Shown here in pieces: positions 26,393 to 33,409 of a stretch of DNA of 38,391 bases. Each line of letters starts with the position of its first letter. The stretch's first letter is position 1. Origin of the DNA: Bacteroidaceae bacterium. GTDB taxonomy: Bacteria > Bacteroidota > Bacteroidia > Bacteroidales > Bacteroidaceae. Location: contig JAFXAR010000028.1 of assembly GCA_017516885.1 (NCBI GenBank), forward strand, positions 1-38,391. Direction: 5' to 3'. The position numbers and the translations under genes were made by a program. The notes below the pieces were generated by a model. It saw only the letters and a program-made list of their open reading frames with translations. It was not told the DNA's origin and made no database searches.

Positions 26393-27473
26393 CAACATAC
26401 TCGACTTTAGTGCAGGAGAAAAATTTTACCGTTTCGGCAACGCCGACGGCAAATACTGGATTATGCCGGCACGCAGCATGCGCACAGTCATGAATCTGTA
26501 TCAGCCAAGCGGCATCAAGGGGAAGATGGTAAAGGCGCTGCTGCCCTGCATGCATGCAATCCCGCAGGTACGCAGAATAATTCACGCCGAGACGTTGCAC
26601 TGCCGCCTTAATGCCGAGCTTTGCAGCCTGCTGAAAGAGATTTTCAACACCAAGAAAATTGAGTTCGGCATATTTGAGGGCACTCCAAGCGTACACCAAA
26701 AAATCACAATGCAGCTATCAAGCGGCAGGCGTATATTGGGATACTGCAAGCTAAGCAACAGCGACGACATAAAGGAACTCTTTGCCAAAGAGAGCGAAAT
26801 GCTTTCCTGGCTTGCCGGCAAAGGGGTAACCGGCATCCCGAAAGCCCTCTACTGCGGAACATTAGAGTGCGGAACGCACATATTTGTGCAGAGCACGGCA
26901 AAGACAGCCTCATCATCGGCAAAGCACAACTTGTGCCGCTTACACGACGAGTTCCTTTCGCAGCTGCATGAAAAGACAAAAGAGAGCATCGCGTTTGAAG
27001 ATAGTGACTTCTGCCACTCATTGGACTTGCTTGAAAGGCATATCAGCTGGCTGCCTGACAATATTGATGCAGAACTCATTTCAAGAGCAATAACCGGCAT
27101 TAAACGCTCCAGCTGTGGCAAAAAGGTTGAATTCTCGGCCTTCCATGGCGACTTTACCCCATGGAACATGTTCGTGGAAAAAGGCCGGCTGTTTGTATTT
27201 GACTTTGAATATGCGGCCAAGAGCTATCCTCCGGGACTTGACCGCTGCCACTTCTTTACCCAGACTGCTGTTTTTGAGAGGAAATGGGGCGCAGATGAGA
27301 TTGCCTCGTTCATGAAGAAAAAGGAGGGCGAGTGGATTGACAGCAAACTGTACTCTATGTATCTGCTGGATGTTATCTCACGCTTTACAATGCGCGAAGG
27401 CGGCAAGGTTAACCGTGATGCCGCCAAACCATTTGCACTTTGGTGCCGGCTGCTGGAGAAAATGATGAAGTGA
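26379..27473 (+). CDS. APH/choline-kinase-like phosphotransferase
   Basis: A 364-residue protein with the aminoglycoside-phosphotransferase/choline-kinase active site: FHGDFTPWN with H256, D258 and N263, and the metal-binding DFE at 275-277. The N-terminal lobe (about 90-200) has weak kinase-like features, including an AKESEMLSWL helix that may supply the glutamate pairing with the ATP-binding lysine. In polysaccharide loci such proteins are thought to phosphorylate a sugar or small alcohol. No LicC or LicD partner is visible, so phosphocholine addition is not supported. It overlaps the acyltransferase gene by 14 bases and is followed by the largest gap in the operon. Confidence 0.8.
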   Translation: MTTLDNILDFSAGEKFYRFGNADGKYWIMPARSMRTVMNLYQPSGIKGKMVKALLPCMHAIPQVRRIIHAETLHCRLNAELCSLLKEIFNTKKIEFGIFEGTPSVHQKITMQLSSGRRILGYCKLSNSDDIKELFAKESEMLSWLAGKGVTGIPKALYCGTLECGTHIFVQSTAKTASSSAKHNLCRLHDEFLSQLHEKTKESIAFEDSDFCHSLDLLERHISWLPDNIDAELISRAITGIKRSSCGKKVEFSAFHGDFTPWNMFVEKGRLFVFDFEYAAKSYPPGLDRCHFFTQTAVFERKWGADEIASFMKKKEGEWIDSKLYSMYLLDVISRFTMREGGKVNRDAAKPFALWCRLLEKMMK

Positions 27474-27501
27474 CAATAATGCCTCTCCAGGCTAAAAGCC
27501 A

Positions 27502-27577
27502 CCTCCCCGCGGGAGGAAATATAACAAACAACACAACAAACAGTTCCTCCGCAGTGGAACTTTCCGCAGTACTGAGG
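27502..27577. repeat. Cluster of three short inverted repeats
   Basis: The 136-base gap between the kinase-like and GT4 genes holds three small dyads: CCTCCC/GGGAGG with a 3-base loop (27502-27516), GTTCC/GGAAC (27543-27560) and CCGCAGTACTGAGG, palindromic but for one pair (27564-27577). The last two share the 7-mer CCGCAGT. No U-run follows any of them, so they do not look like terminators; they resemble a dispersed intergenic repeat. Confidence 0.5.
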
Positions 27578-27609
27578 GGCAAAAATATAAAAACCGACAA
27601 ACACTATAT

Positions 27610-28695
27610 ATGAAAATAGTATGCTTTCATCTGTTCAATGACTACAGCGGAAGCCCCAAGGTGCTTAAGACTGTAATCAGCGGACTGATAAAGAGAGGGT
27701 ACAGCGTAGACTTGGTGACCTCGCGCGGAGGAGTGCTTGACGAGCTGAAAGAGCACGAGAATCTGCGCATGAGACAGTACGATTATACCTTCTCGCGCAA
27801 CATGTGCATACGAGCCATGCGTTACGCCTGGGTGCAGCTGCAGATACTCTTCATCGCCCTCGGCTATATGTTCAAGAAGGATACGGTTATATACATAAAT
27901 ACCATCCTGCCCGTTGGCGCAGCTATTGGCGGCCGCATTTGCGGCAAAAGAGTAGTATACCACTACCACGAGAACGCCAAGGCAAAAAGCACAATCTACC
28001 GCATATTAGCCAAGATAATGCAGCTTATCGCAAGCGATATAATTTGCGTTTCAGACTATCAGCGCTCATTCCTCCGCCGCAAAAAGCGCGTTTTTGTAAT
28101 CCCCAACGCCCTGCAGGAAAAGTTCACAAGCAGCGTAGCGCCCGACCATGAAAGAGCCTTTGCCGAAAAGCGTGTGCTTATGCTAGGCTCGCTGAAGAAC
28201 TACAAGGGCACTGCTGAATTCATTGAACTGGCACACGAACTCAGCACCTTCAGTTTTGAGCTTGTTCTGAACGAGAGCGAAGAGAACATCGCGGCCTACT
28301 GCAAGTCGCAGCACATCTCAACACCGCCAAACCTTACAATATATCCCCGCCAAGATAATGTTGCGCCATTCTACAGCAAGGCATCATTAGTATTAAACCT
28401 GACAAACAGAGACAAGGCGATAGAGACCTTCGGGCTTACAGCCCTTGAAGCCATGACTGCCGGACTGCCGGTGATTGTCCCCACAGTGGGCGGAATTGCC
28501 GAAATGGTTGACGACGGAGTGAACGGCTACAAGATAGACGTGCATAATCTTGAAAAAATAAAAGATTCCATTGAAGATATTTTAACAAATGAAGAATTAT
28601 ATATAACTTTGGCAGGAAATGCACAAAAATGCTCTAAGAGATACAGCAGGGAGAGCATGATTGGAATGATTGAACAGACAGTCTGCGGTCATTAG
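27610..28695 (+). CDS. Glycosyltransferase family 4
   Basis: A 361-residue GT-B enzyme. The N-terminus MKIVCFHLFNDYSGSPKVL gives the acceptor-side glycine-containing loop. The C-terminal half shows MLGSLKNYKGTAEFIELA, FYSKASLVLNLTN and the full E-x7-E motif in ETFGLTALEAMTAGLPVI, followed by GGIAEMVDDGVNGY. No membrane segment apart from a hydrophobic stretch near residue 75-85. It stands after a 136-base gap with small inverted repeats. Donor and linkage unknown; retaining chemistry is expected from the family. Confidence 0.92.
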   Translation: MKIVCFHLFNDYSGSPKVLKTVISGLIKRGYSVDLVTSRGGVLDELKEHENLRMRQYDYTFSRNMCIRAMRYAWVQLQILFIALGYMFKKDTVIYINTILPVGAAIGGRICGKRVVYHYHENAKAKSTIYRILAKIMQLIASDIICVSDYQRSFLRRKKRVFVIPNALQEKFTSSVAPDHERAFAEKRVLMLGSLKNYKGTAEFIELAHELSTFSFELVLNESEENIAAYCKSQHISTPPNLTIYPRQDNVAPFYSKASLVLNLTNRDKAIETFGLTALEAMTAGLPVIVPTVGGIAEMVDDGVNGYKIDVHNLEKIKDSIEDILTNEELYITLAGNAQKCSKRYSRESMIGMIEQTVCGH

Positions 28696-28730
28696 CTGAT
28701 GGTTATTGGCTGCTGGCAGATAAGTTACTG

Positions 28731-29804
28731 ATGAAAAACGTAGCAATAATAGGAACACAGGGAGTTCCTGCAAAATATGGCGGTTTTGAGACGCTTGTAG
28801 AGAATATCATAGGGGAAAACTGCTCCAGTGACATTCAATATACCGTATTCTGCAGCAGCAAGGACATGCCGTCAAAGCCAAAGGAGTACAAGGGCGCAAG
28901 GCTCAAGTACATACCTTTGCATGCCAACGGAGCGCACAGCATCCCCTACGACATAATATCAATGATTCGCAGCATAAGAGGATACGATGCAATTCTTGTG
29001 CTCGGCGTTTCGGGCGGCCTTTTCATGCCCCTGTTCAAGCTAATCTGCCGCAAGAAGGTAATTGTAAACATTGACGGCCTTGAATACCGCCGTGCAAAAT
29101 GGAAAGGCTGGGTGCGCAAACTGCTCAAGGCATCGGAAAGCATGGCAGTGCGCTTTGCCGACACTATAATCACCGACAACAAGGGCATACAGGACTACGC
29201 ACGCGAACTCTACAAGAAAGAGACTGTTCTTATAACATACGGCGGCGACCACGCCATAATAGACGGCATATCTCCCGAGCAGGAGAAAGAGACCCTGCAG
29301 CGCTTCGGCCTTAAGGCAAGCGGATACTCAATGAGCGTATGCCGCATTGAGCCGGAAAACAACTGCCATATAACATTGGAAGCCTTTGCAAAGAACGGCA
29401 AGCCACTGATATTCATAGGCAACTGGGAGCGCAACGGATACAGCCGCAAGCTCAAGGATGAATACAAAGGCAAATATCCCAATATTGTAATCGCCGACAG
29501 CATTTACGACCTTAACATCCTCTACATCCTGCGCAAGAATGCCAAATTCTATGTGCACGGACACAGCGCCGGCGGAACAAACCCCTCGCTTGTTGAGGCA
29601 ATGTTCTCAGGCCGTCCCATTCTCGCCTACGATGTAGTGTACAACCGCGAGACAACATTCAACCAGGCATATTACTACAAGAACGCAGACGAGCTTGTTG
29701 AGCTTGCCGGCAGAGAGGACCTTGACGGAGCAGCAATGAAGGTCATTGCGCAGGAGAACTACACCTGGAAAAAGATAGCAAAGGAATACGAAGCGCTTTA
29801 TTAA
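28731..29804 (+). CDS. Glycosyltransferase family 4 with DUF1972 N-terminus
   Basis: A 357-residue enzyme beginning NVAIIGTQGVPAKYGGFETL, the hallmark of the DUF1972 branch, which includes streptococcal Cps2T/WchF-type rhamnosyltransferases. The C-terminal half has ITYGGDHA, SVCRIEPENNCH, FIGNWERNGYSRKL and GGTNPSLVEAMFSGRPI. It is the last gene of the polysaccharide operon and is closed by the 42-bp palindromic terminator. Addition of the second sugar to the lipid-linked primer is a common role of this branch, but here that is inference. Confidence 0.9.
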   Translation: MKNVAIIGTQGVPAKYGGFETLVENIIGENCSSDIQYTVFCSSKDMPSKPKEYKGARLKYIPLHANGAHSIPYDIISMIRSIRGYDAILVLGVSGGLFMPLFKLICRKKVIVNIDGLEYRRAKWKGWVRKLLKASESMAVRFADTIITDNKGIQDYARELYKKETVLITYGGDHAIIDGISPEQEKETLQRFGLKASGYSMSVCRIEPENNCHITLEAFAKNGKPLIFIGNWERNGYSRKLKDEYKGKYPNIVIADSIYDLNILYILRKNAKFYVHGHSAGGTNPSLVEAMFSGRPILAYDVVYNRETTFNQAYYYKNADELVELAGREDLDGAAMKVIAQENYTWKKIAKEYEALY

Positions 29805-29847
29805 GTGTAAAAAATATATTTAGGAAGCTGTTTGCAAAAAGCCTTCT

Positions 29848-29889
29848 AAAAGCAGCAGAGGAAAACTATAGTTTTCCTCTGCTGCTTTT
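29848..29889. terminator. 42-bp perfect palindrome, bidirectional terminator
   Basis: Two 21-base arms form a perfect stem with AAAA on one side and TTTT on the other, so it works in both directions. It ends the polysaccharide operon from the left and folB from the right. The folB stop codon (29866-29868) lies at its centre, so the right arm doubles as the last folB codons. Confidence 0.9.
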
Positions 29890-30243
29890 CAGTGTCACTG
29901 CGGCGCTCAGCCTGTCCCCGCCCATAGGAGGAGTATCCTTGCACAGGGTAATGCTGAGGGCGCTTATCTGCCCAAACGAAGCATACAGCGCCTTGCTTAT
30001 CCTGAGACACACATTCTCAAGAAGCATTGACGGTTTCTCCATTTCGCGGCATATAAGGCTGTACACATCGGCATAGCTCACAGTACCCTCAATGCTGTCG
30101 CTCTCAAGGCCTGCGTAATCATCAACAGTGAGCACAGCATCAACCGTGTACCACGCCCCTATTCGCCTCTCCTGCTCCATTACGCCATGATAGGCATACA
30201 GATGAATACCCTTCAATTCAATATTATATTCCTTTATGTCCAT
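29866..30243 (-). CDS. folB: Dihydroneopterin aldolase
   Basis: A 125-residue cytoplasmic enzyme of folate synthesis that cleaves 7,8-dihydroneopterin to 6-hydroxymethyl-dihydropterin and glycolaldehyde. Seen motifs: IELKGIHLYAYHGVMEQER at 8-26 with the conserved YHG, TVSYADVYSLI, LLENVCLRISKAL with the active-site glutamate region, and KDTPPMGG near the end. Length is typical. It lies downstream of nrdJ on the same strand with an 89-base gap containing a probable terminator, so it either depends on readthrough or has a promoter I could not see. Its last codons (SSRGKL) are part of the palindromic terminator. Confidence 0.92.
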   Translation of the reverse strand: MDIKEYNIELKGIHLYAYHGVMEQERRIGAWYTVDAVLTVDDYAGLESDSIEGTVSYADVYSLICREMEKPSMLLENVCLRISKALYASFGQISALSITLCKDTPPMGGDRLSAAVTLKSSRGKL

Positions 30244-30258
30244 AGCTGCTGCTTTTAG

Positions 30259-30293
30259 AAAAAGGGAAGGGCCTCTAATGTTAAAGACCCTTC
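30259..30293 (-). terminator. Probable intrinsic terminator after nrdJ
   Basis: Read on the - strand, GAAGGGTC pairs with GGCCCTTC (8 pairs, one G-U) around a 12-base loop (30266-30293), followed by CCTTTTTCT. It lies about 40 bases after the nrdJ stop and 16 bases before the folB ATG. Confidence 0.5.
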
Positions 30294-30332
30294 ACCTTGG
30301 AAAAATTTCCAATTATGAATCATTAGTTTAGT

Positions 30333-32864
30333 TTATCCGCATTTTGAGTAGCCGCAACCGGGGCAGTGCAGGCATCCCTCCTCAAAGATAAGCTGCTGCT
30401 TGCAGTTAGGGCACTTCTCGGCAGTTGAAGTTCCGTCCTTGATATATCTCTTCAATGCACGCTCAACACCGTTCTTCCATGTGTTGATATTGTCCGACTC
30501 AAGCTCAAGGGAAGATATTAGCTTAATCACCTGCTCGATAGGCATCTTGTAGCGCAGCACTCCCGAAATGAGCTTGGCATAGTTCCAGAATTCGGGATTA
30601 AAGCGCTCCGAGAGTCCCTCAATCGTAGTCTTGTAGCCAATCTTGTTCTCAAACTGGAAGTCGTATCTCTTGCTTCCGTCCTCGTTAGTGTGCTTTATGA
30701 TTATACCGTGTGTAACATTCTTGGGCAATGGAATGCCATCCTCGTCATCCTGCTGTCCTGTAAAGATTTCATACGGCTCGCCGTCAAGAAGGCCAATGAA
30801 CGCAACCCACTTCTCCTTGTTGTTCTGGAAACGCACCACGTCGGCCTGCAGCACCACAGGACGCACCTCTGTAATCTGAGGCTTTGCAGCAACAGCCTCC
30901 TTCTTCTCCTTCTTGCTGTCTGTTGAAACAAGCACTCCGGCACGCGAACCGTCACGGTACACGGTACAGCCCTTGCAGCCGCATTTCCATGCTGTTATAT
31001 ACAGGTCATTAACAAGCTTTTCATCAACATTGTTCGGCAAGTTTATTGTAACGCTTATTGAGTGGTCAACCCACTTCTGTATGCGTCCCTGCATCTCAAC
31101 CTTCGCAAGCCAGTCAATGTCGTTCGATGTAGCCTTTGCATAGGGCGAACGCGCCACAAGAGCATCAATCTCGGCCTGAGTGTAACGCTTTGAGGTGTCA
31201 ATGCCGTTCTTTGTCATCCACTCAATAAACTTATGGTGGTAAACAACATACTCCTCAAATGCATCGCCGTTCTCGTCGGTAAAGTCAACATGCACTTCGG
31301 GGTCGTTGGGGTTAACCTTTCTGCGGCGCTTGTAAACCGGCATAAACACCGGCTCTATGCCCGACGTTGTCTGTGTCATGATGCTTACAGTGCCGGTGGG
31401 CGCAATTGTAAGACATGCTATGTTGCGGCGGCCATATTTCTTCATATCCTCATACATTGCAGGGTCGGCCTCGCGAAGGCGGCCGATGAAAGGATTGTTC
31501 TCCTCCCTCTTGGCATCAAATATCTCAAACGCTCCGCGCTCCTTTGCCAGATTCACTGACGAAGCGTAAGCGGCAAGGGCAAGTGTCTTGTGCACCTTCT
31601 CCGAGAACTCCACAGCCTCCTCGCTGCCGTAACGCATGCCCATTGCGGCAAGCATATCGCCCTCGGCTGTTATGCCTACGCCGGTGCGGCGGCCCATGCT
31701 GCTCTTGCGAGCAATCTTTTCCCACAGTTTTCTCTCTGCACCCTTAACCTCCTCGCTTTCAGGGTCGCTGTCAATCTTTTCAAGAATGGCGGCAATCTTC
31801 TCAAGCTCAAGGTCAATAATGTCGTCCATTATGCGCTGTGTCTTTGTTGCATGCTCCTTGAAGAGGTCAAAATCAAAATAGGCCTCGGGAGTAAAGGGAT
31901 TCACCACATAAGAATAGAGGTTTATCGCAATCAGACGGCATGAGTCATAGGGACAAAGAGGAATCTCGCCGCAAGGATTGGTGGATACAGTCTTGAATCC
32001 CAAATCAGCATAGCAGTCGGGAATAGACTCCTTGGCAATGGTGTCCCAAAAGAGCACTCCCGGTTCGGCAGACTTCCATGCATTGTGGATAATCTTGCCC
32101 CACAGCTGCTTTGCGTCAATCTCCTTTTCGTATATTGGCGCATCGGAGTCAATAGGATACTGCTGCTTGTAGGGTCTCTCCTCTGTAACTGCCTGCATGA
32201 AGTCATCGTCAATCTTCACCGACACATTAGCGCCGGTAACCTTGCCTTCGGTCATCTTTGCATCAATGAACGCCTCTGCATCGGGGTGCTTTATTGAAAC
32301 GCTCAGCATGAGCGCACCGCGGCGGCCGTCCTGGGCAACCTCTCTTGTGGAATTGGAATAGCGCTCCATGAACGGCACAAGACCGGTTGAAGTAAGCGCA
32401 GAGTTCTTTACAGGAGAGCCCTTGGGGCGTATGTGCGAGAGGTCATGGCCTACACCGCCGCGACGCTTCATCAGCTGAACCTGCTCCTCGTCAATTCTTA
32501 TGATTCCGCCGTATGAATCGGCTTTTCCATCCATGCCAATGACAAAGCAGTTCGACAGCGATGCCACCTGAAAATCATTGCCAATTCCGGTCATAGGGCT
32601 TCCTGACGGCACTATATACTTAAAGTGGTCGAGAAGGTCAAAAACCTCCTTTGCCTGCATAGGATTCTCATAGCGTGCCTCAACGCGCGCAATCTCATTA
32701 GCTATGCGCCAGTGCATTTCCTCGGGCGACTTTTCATATATTTTGCCAAAGGAATCCTTCACGGCATACTTGTTCACCCAAACACGAGCAGCGAGTTCAT
32801 CGCCATTGAAATATTCAAGAGCAGCCTTGAATGCCTCATCATAGGAGTAAGTTTTCTTTTCCAC
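30333..32864 (-). CDS. nrdJ: Adenosylcobalamin-dependent ribonucleotide reductase (class II)
   Basis: An 843-residue class II enzyme that reduces ribonucleotides to deoxyribonucleotides with a radical from coenzyme B12. Visible: SNCFVIG, GGVGHDLSHIRPKGSPV, DGRRGALMLSV, NPCGEIPLCPYDSCRLI with the active-site cysteine, the ACLTIAPTGTVSIM region, and a TSCPD-type domain (AWKCGCKGCTVYRDGS). The C-terminus CPNCKQQLIFEEGCLHCPGC plus GYSKCG is a zinc-ribbon-like tail that probably also carries the redox cysteines. The start is GTG; no ATG lies before residue 50, and MEKKTYSYDEA fits the family start. Oxygen-independent, and requires B12 made or imported by the cell. A Bacteroidota-type promoter lies about 100 bases upstream. 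Confidence 0.95.
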   Translation of the reverse strand: MEKKTYSYDEAFKAALEYFNGDELAARVWVNKYAVKDSFGKIYEKSPEEMHWRIANEIARVEARYENPMQAKEVFDLLDHFKYIVPSGSPMTGIGNDFQVASLSNCFVIGMDGKADSYGGIIRIDEEQVQLMKRRGGVGHDLSHIRPKGSPVKNSALTSTGLVPFMERYSNSTREVAQDGRRGALMLSVSIKHPDAEAFIDAKMTEGKVTGANVSVKIDDDFMQAVTEERPYKQQYPIDSDAPIYEKEIDAKQLWGKIIHNAWKSAEPGVLFWDTIAKESIPDCYADLGFKTVSTNPCGEIPLCPYDSCRLIAINLYSYVVNPFTPEAYFDFDLFKEHATKTQRIMDDIIDLELEKIAAILEKIDSDPESEEVKGAERKLWEKIARKSSMGRRTGVGITAEGDMLAAMGMRYGSEEAVEFSEKVHKTLALAAYASSVNLAKERGAFEIFDAKREENNPFIGRLREADPAMYEDMKKYGRRNIACLTIAPTGTVSIMTQTTSGIEPVFMPVYKRRRKVNPNDPEVHVDFTDENGDAFEEYVVYHHKFIEWMTKNGIDTSKRYTQAEIDALVARSPYAKATSNDIDWLAKVEMQGRIQKWVDHSISVTINLPNNVDEKLVNDLYITAWKCGCKGCTVYRDGSRAGVLVSTDSKKEKKEAVAAKPQITEVRPVVLQADVVRFQNNKEKWVAFIGLLDGEPYEIFTGQQDDEDGIPLPKNVTHGIIIKHTNEDGSKRYDFQFENKIGYKTTIEGLSERFNPEFWNYAKLISGVLRYKMPIEQVIKLISSLELESDNINTWKNGVERALKRYIKDGTSTAEKCPNCKQQLIFEEGCLHCPGCGYSKCG

Positions 32865-32961
32865 TTTCTTTTTACGGTTATTACAGGCAGATTACGCACA
32901 AACAGCGCTTGCCTTTTATTATTTTTTCTTCTTTTTAAAGCACCCTTGTTTTAGAGCAATG

Positions 32962-32993
32962 CAAAATTATAATTCAAAATCATATTTACCAAA
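32962..32993 (-). promoter_or_regulatory. Promoter of nrdJ, Bacteroidota type
   Basis: On the - strand TTTG (32993-32990) is followed after exactly 20 bases by TAATTTTG (32969-32962), a full match to the Bacteroidota -33/-7 consensus. Transcription should start near 32955, giving a leader of about 90 bases. Confidence 0.75.
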
Positions 32994-33179
32994 TAATTTA
33001 GCGACAAGTTACAAGCATAATGCGAAGTTTTCCAAAATATTTTTTAAACACTTAATAATCAACAATATAATTTTTTAGGCAAGCAAAAAAATTTTCCAAA
33101 CGGAAAACTTTTCCCCGGACTTAATAAAAAATATTTACTAAAACAGCATTCCGCTCCTCAATCCAAAACAACATTGCAC

Positions 33180-33206
33180 AAAAAAAAGAGAGCGTGCAAA
33201 GCACGC
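33180..33206 (-). terminator. Intrinsic terminator of the 33407 ABC-F gene
   Basis: On the - strand GCGTGC, loop TTT, GCACGC (33206-33192) is followed by CTC and eight T bases (33187-33180). It lies about 200 bases past the ABC-F stop codon, an unusually long 3' untranslated region that includes both heptamer arrays. Confidence 0.75.
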
Positions 33207-33226
33207 CCCATAAACCACCACCCTCA

Positions 33227-33254
33227 CCTTTCAGTTTTCAGTTCTCAGTTCTCA
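33227..33254. repeat. Heptamer array, four units
   Basis: Four tandem 7-base units: CCTTTCA, GTTTTCA, GTTCTCA, GTTCTCA. Same family as the arrays at 2-15 and 33354-33409. Confidence 0.85.
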
Positions 33255-33353
33255 CCTTTGGCAACGCTCGCCTTTTGCGACCCAAGCGGCATCACATTCT
33301 GCGATGCTGCGCTTGACCCATCGCTGCTCGCATTGCCGAAAATGCTGGTTGCA

Positions 33354-33409
33354 TCTTTCAGTTTTCACCTTTCAGTTTTCAGCTTTCAGCTTTCAGTTTT
33401 CAGCTTTCA
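33354..33409. repeat. Heptamer array, eight units
   Basis: Eight tandem 7-base units of the form NNTTTCA (variants TC, GT, CC and GC in the first two places). The last unit supplies the stop codon of the ABC-F gene (TCA at 33407-33409, read TGA on the - strand), so the array abuts and slightly enters the gene. Confidence 0.9.

Larger units (their letters stand above)
32865..33406. other. 542-base non-coding stretch between nrdJ and the ABC-F gene
   Basis: It contains the nrdJ promoter and about 90-base leader, an AT-rich stretch (32990-33180), a terminator of the ABC-F gene, two heptamer arrays and a GC-richer spacer between them (33255-33353). I see no B12 riboswitch and no credible gene; the open frame crossing it on the + strand (33174-33464) merely translates the repeats. 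Confidence 0.7.

Noticed and set aside
28696-28730. Imperfect repeats of GCTGATGG/GCTGCTGG between the last two GT4 genes
   Set aside because: Only about two degenerate units in 35 bases; too short to call a repeat array.
26-29804. Invertible promoter or CRISPR array controlling the polysaccharide locus
   Set aside because: I looked for paired inverted repeats around a promoter and for spaced direct repeats and saw neither; the region before the first gene is outside the window.
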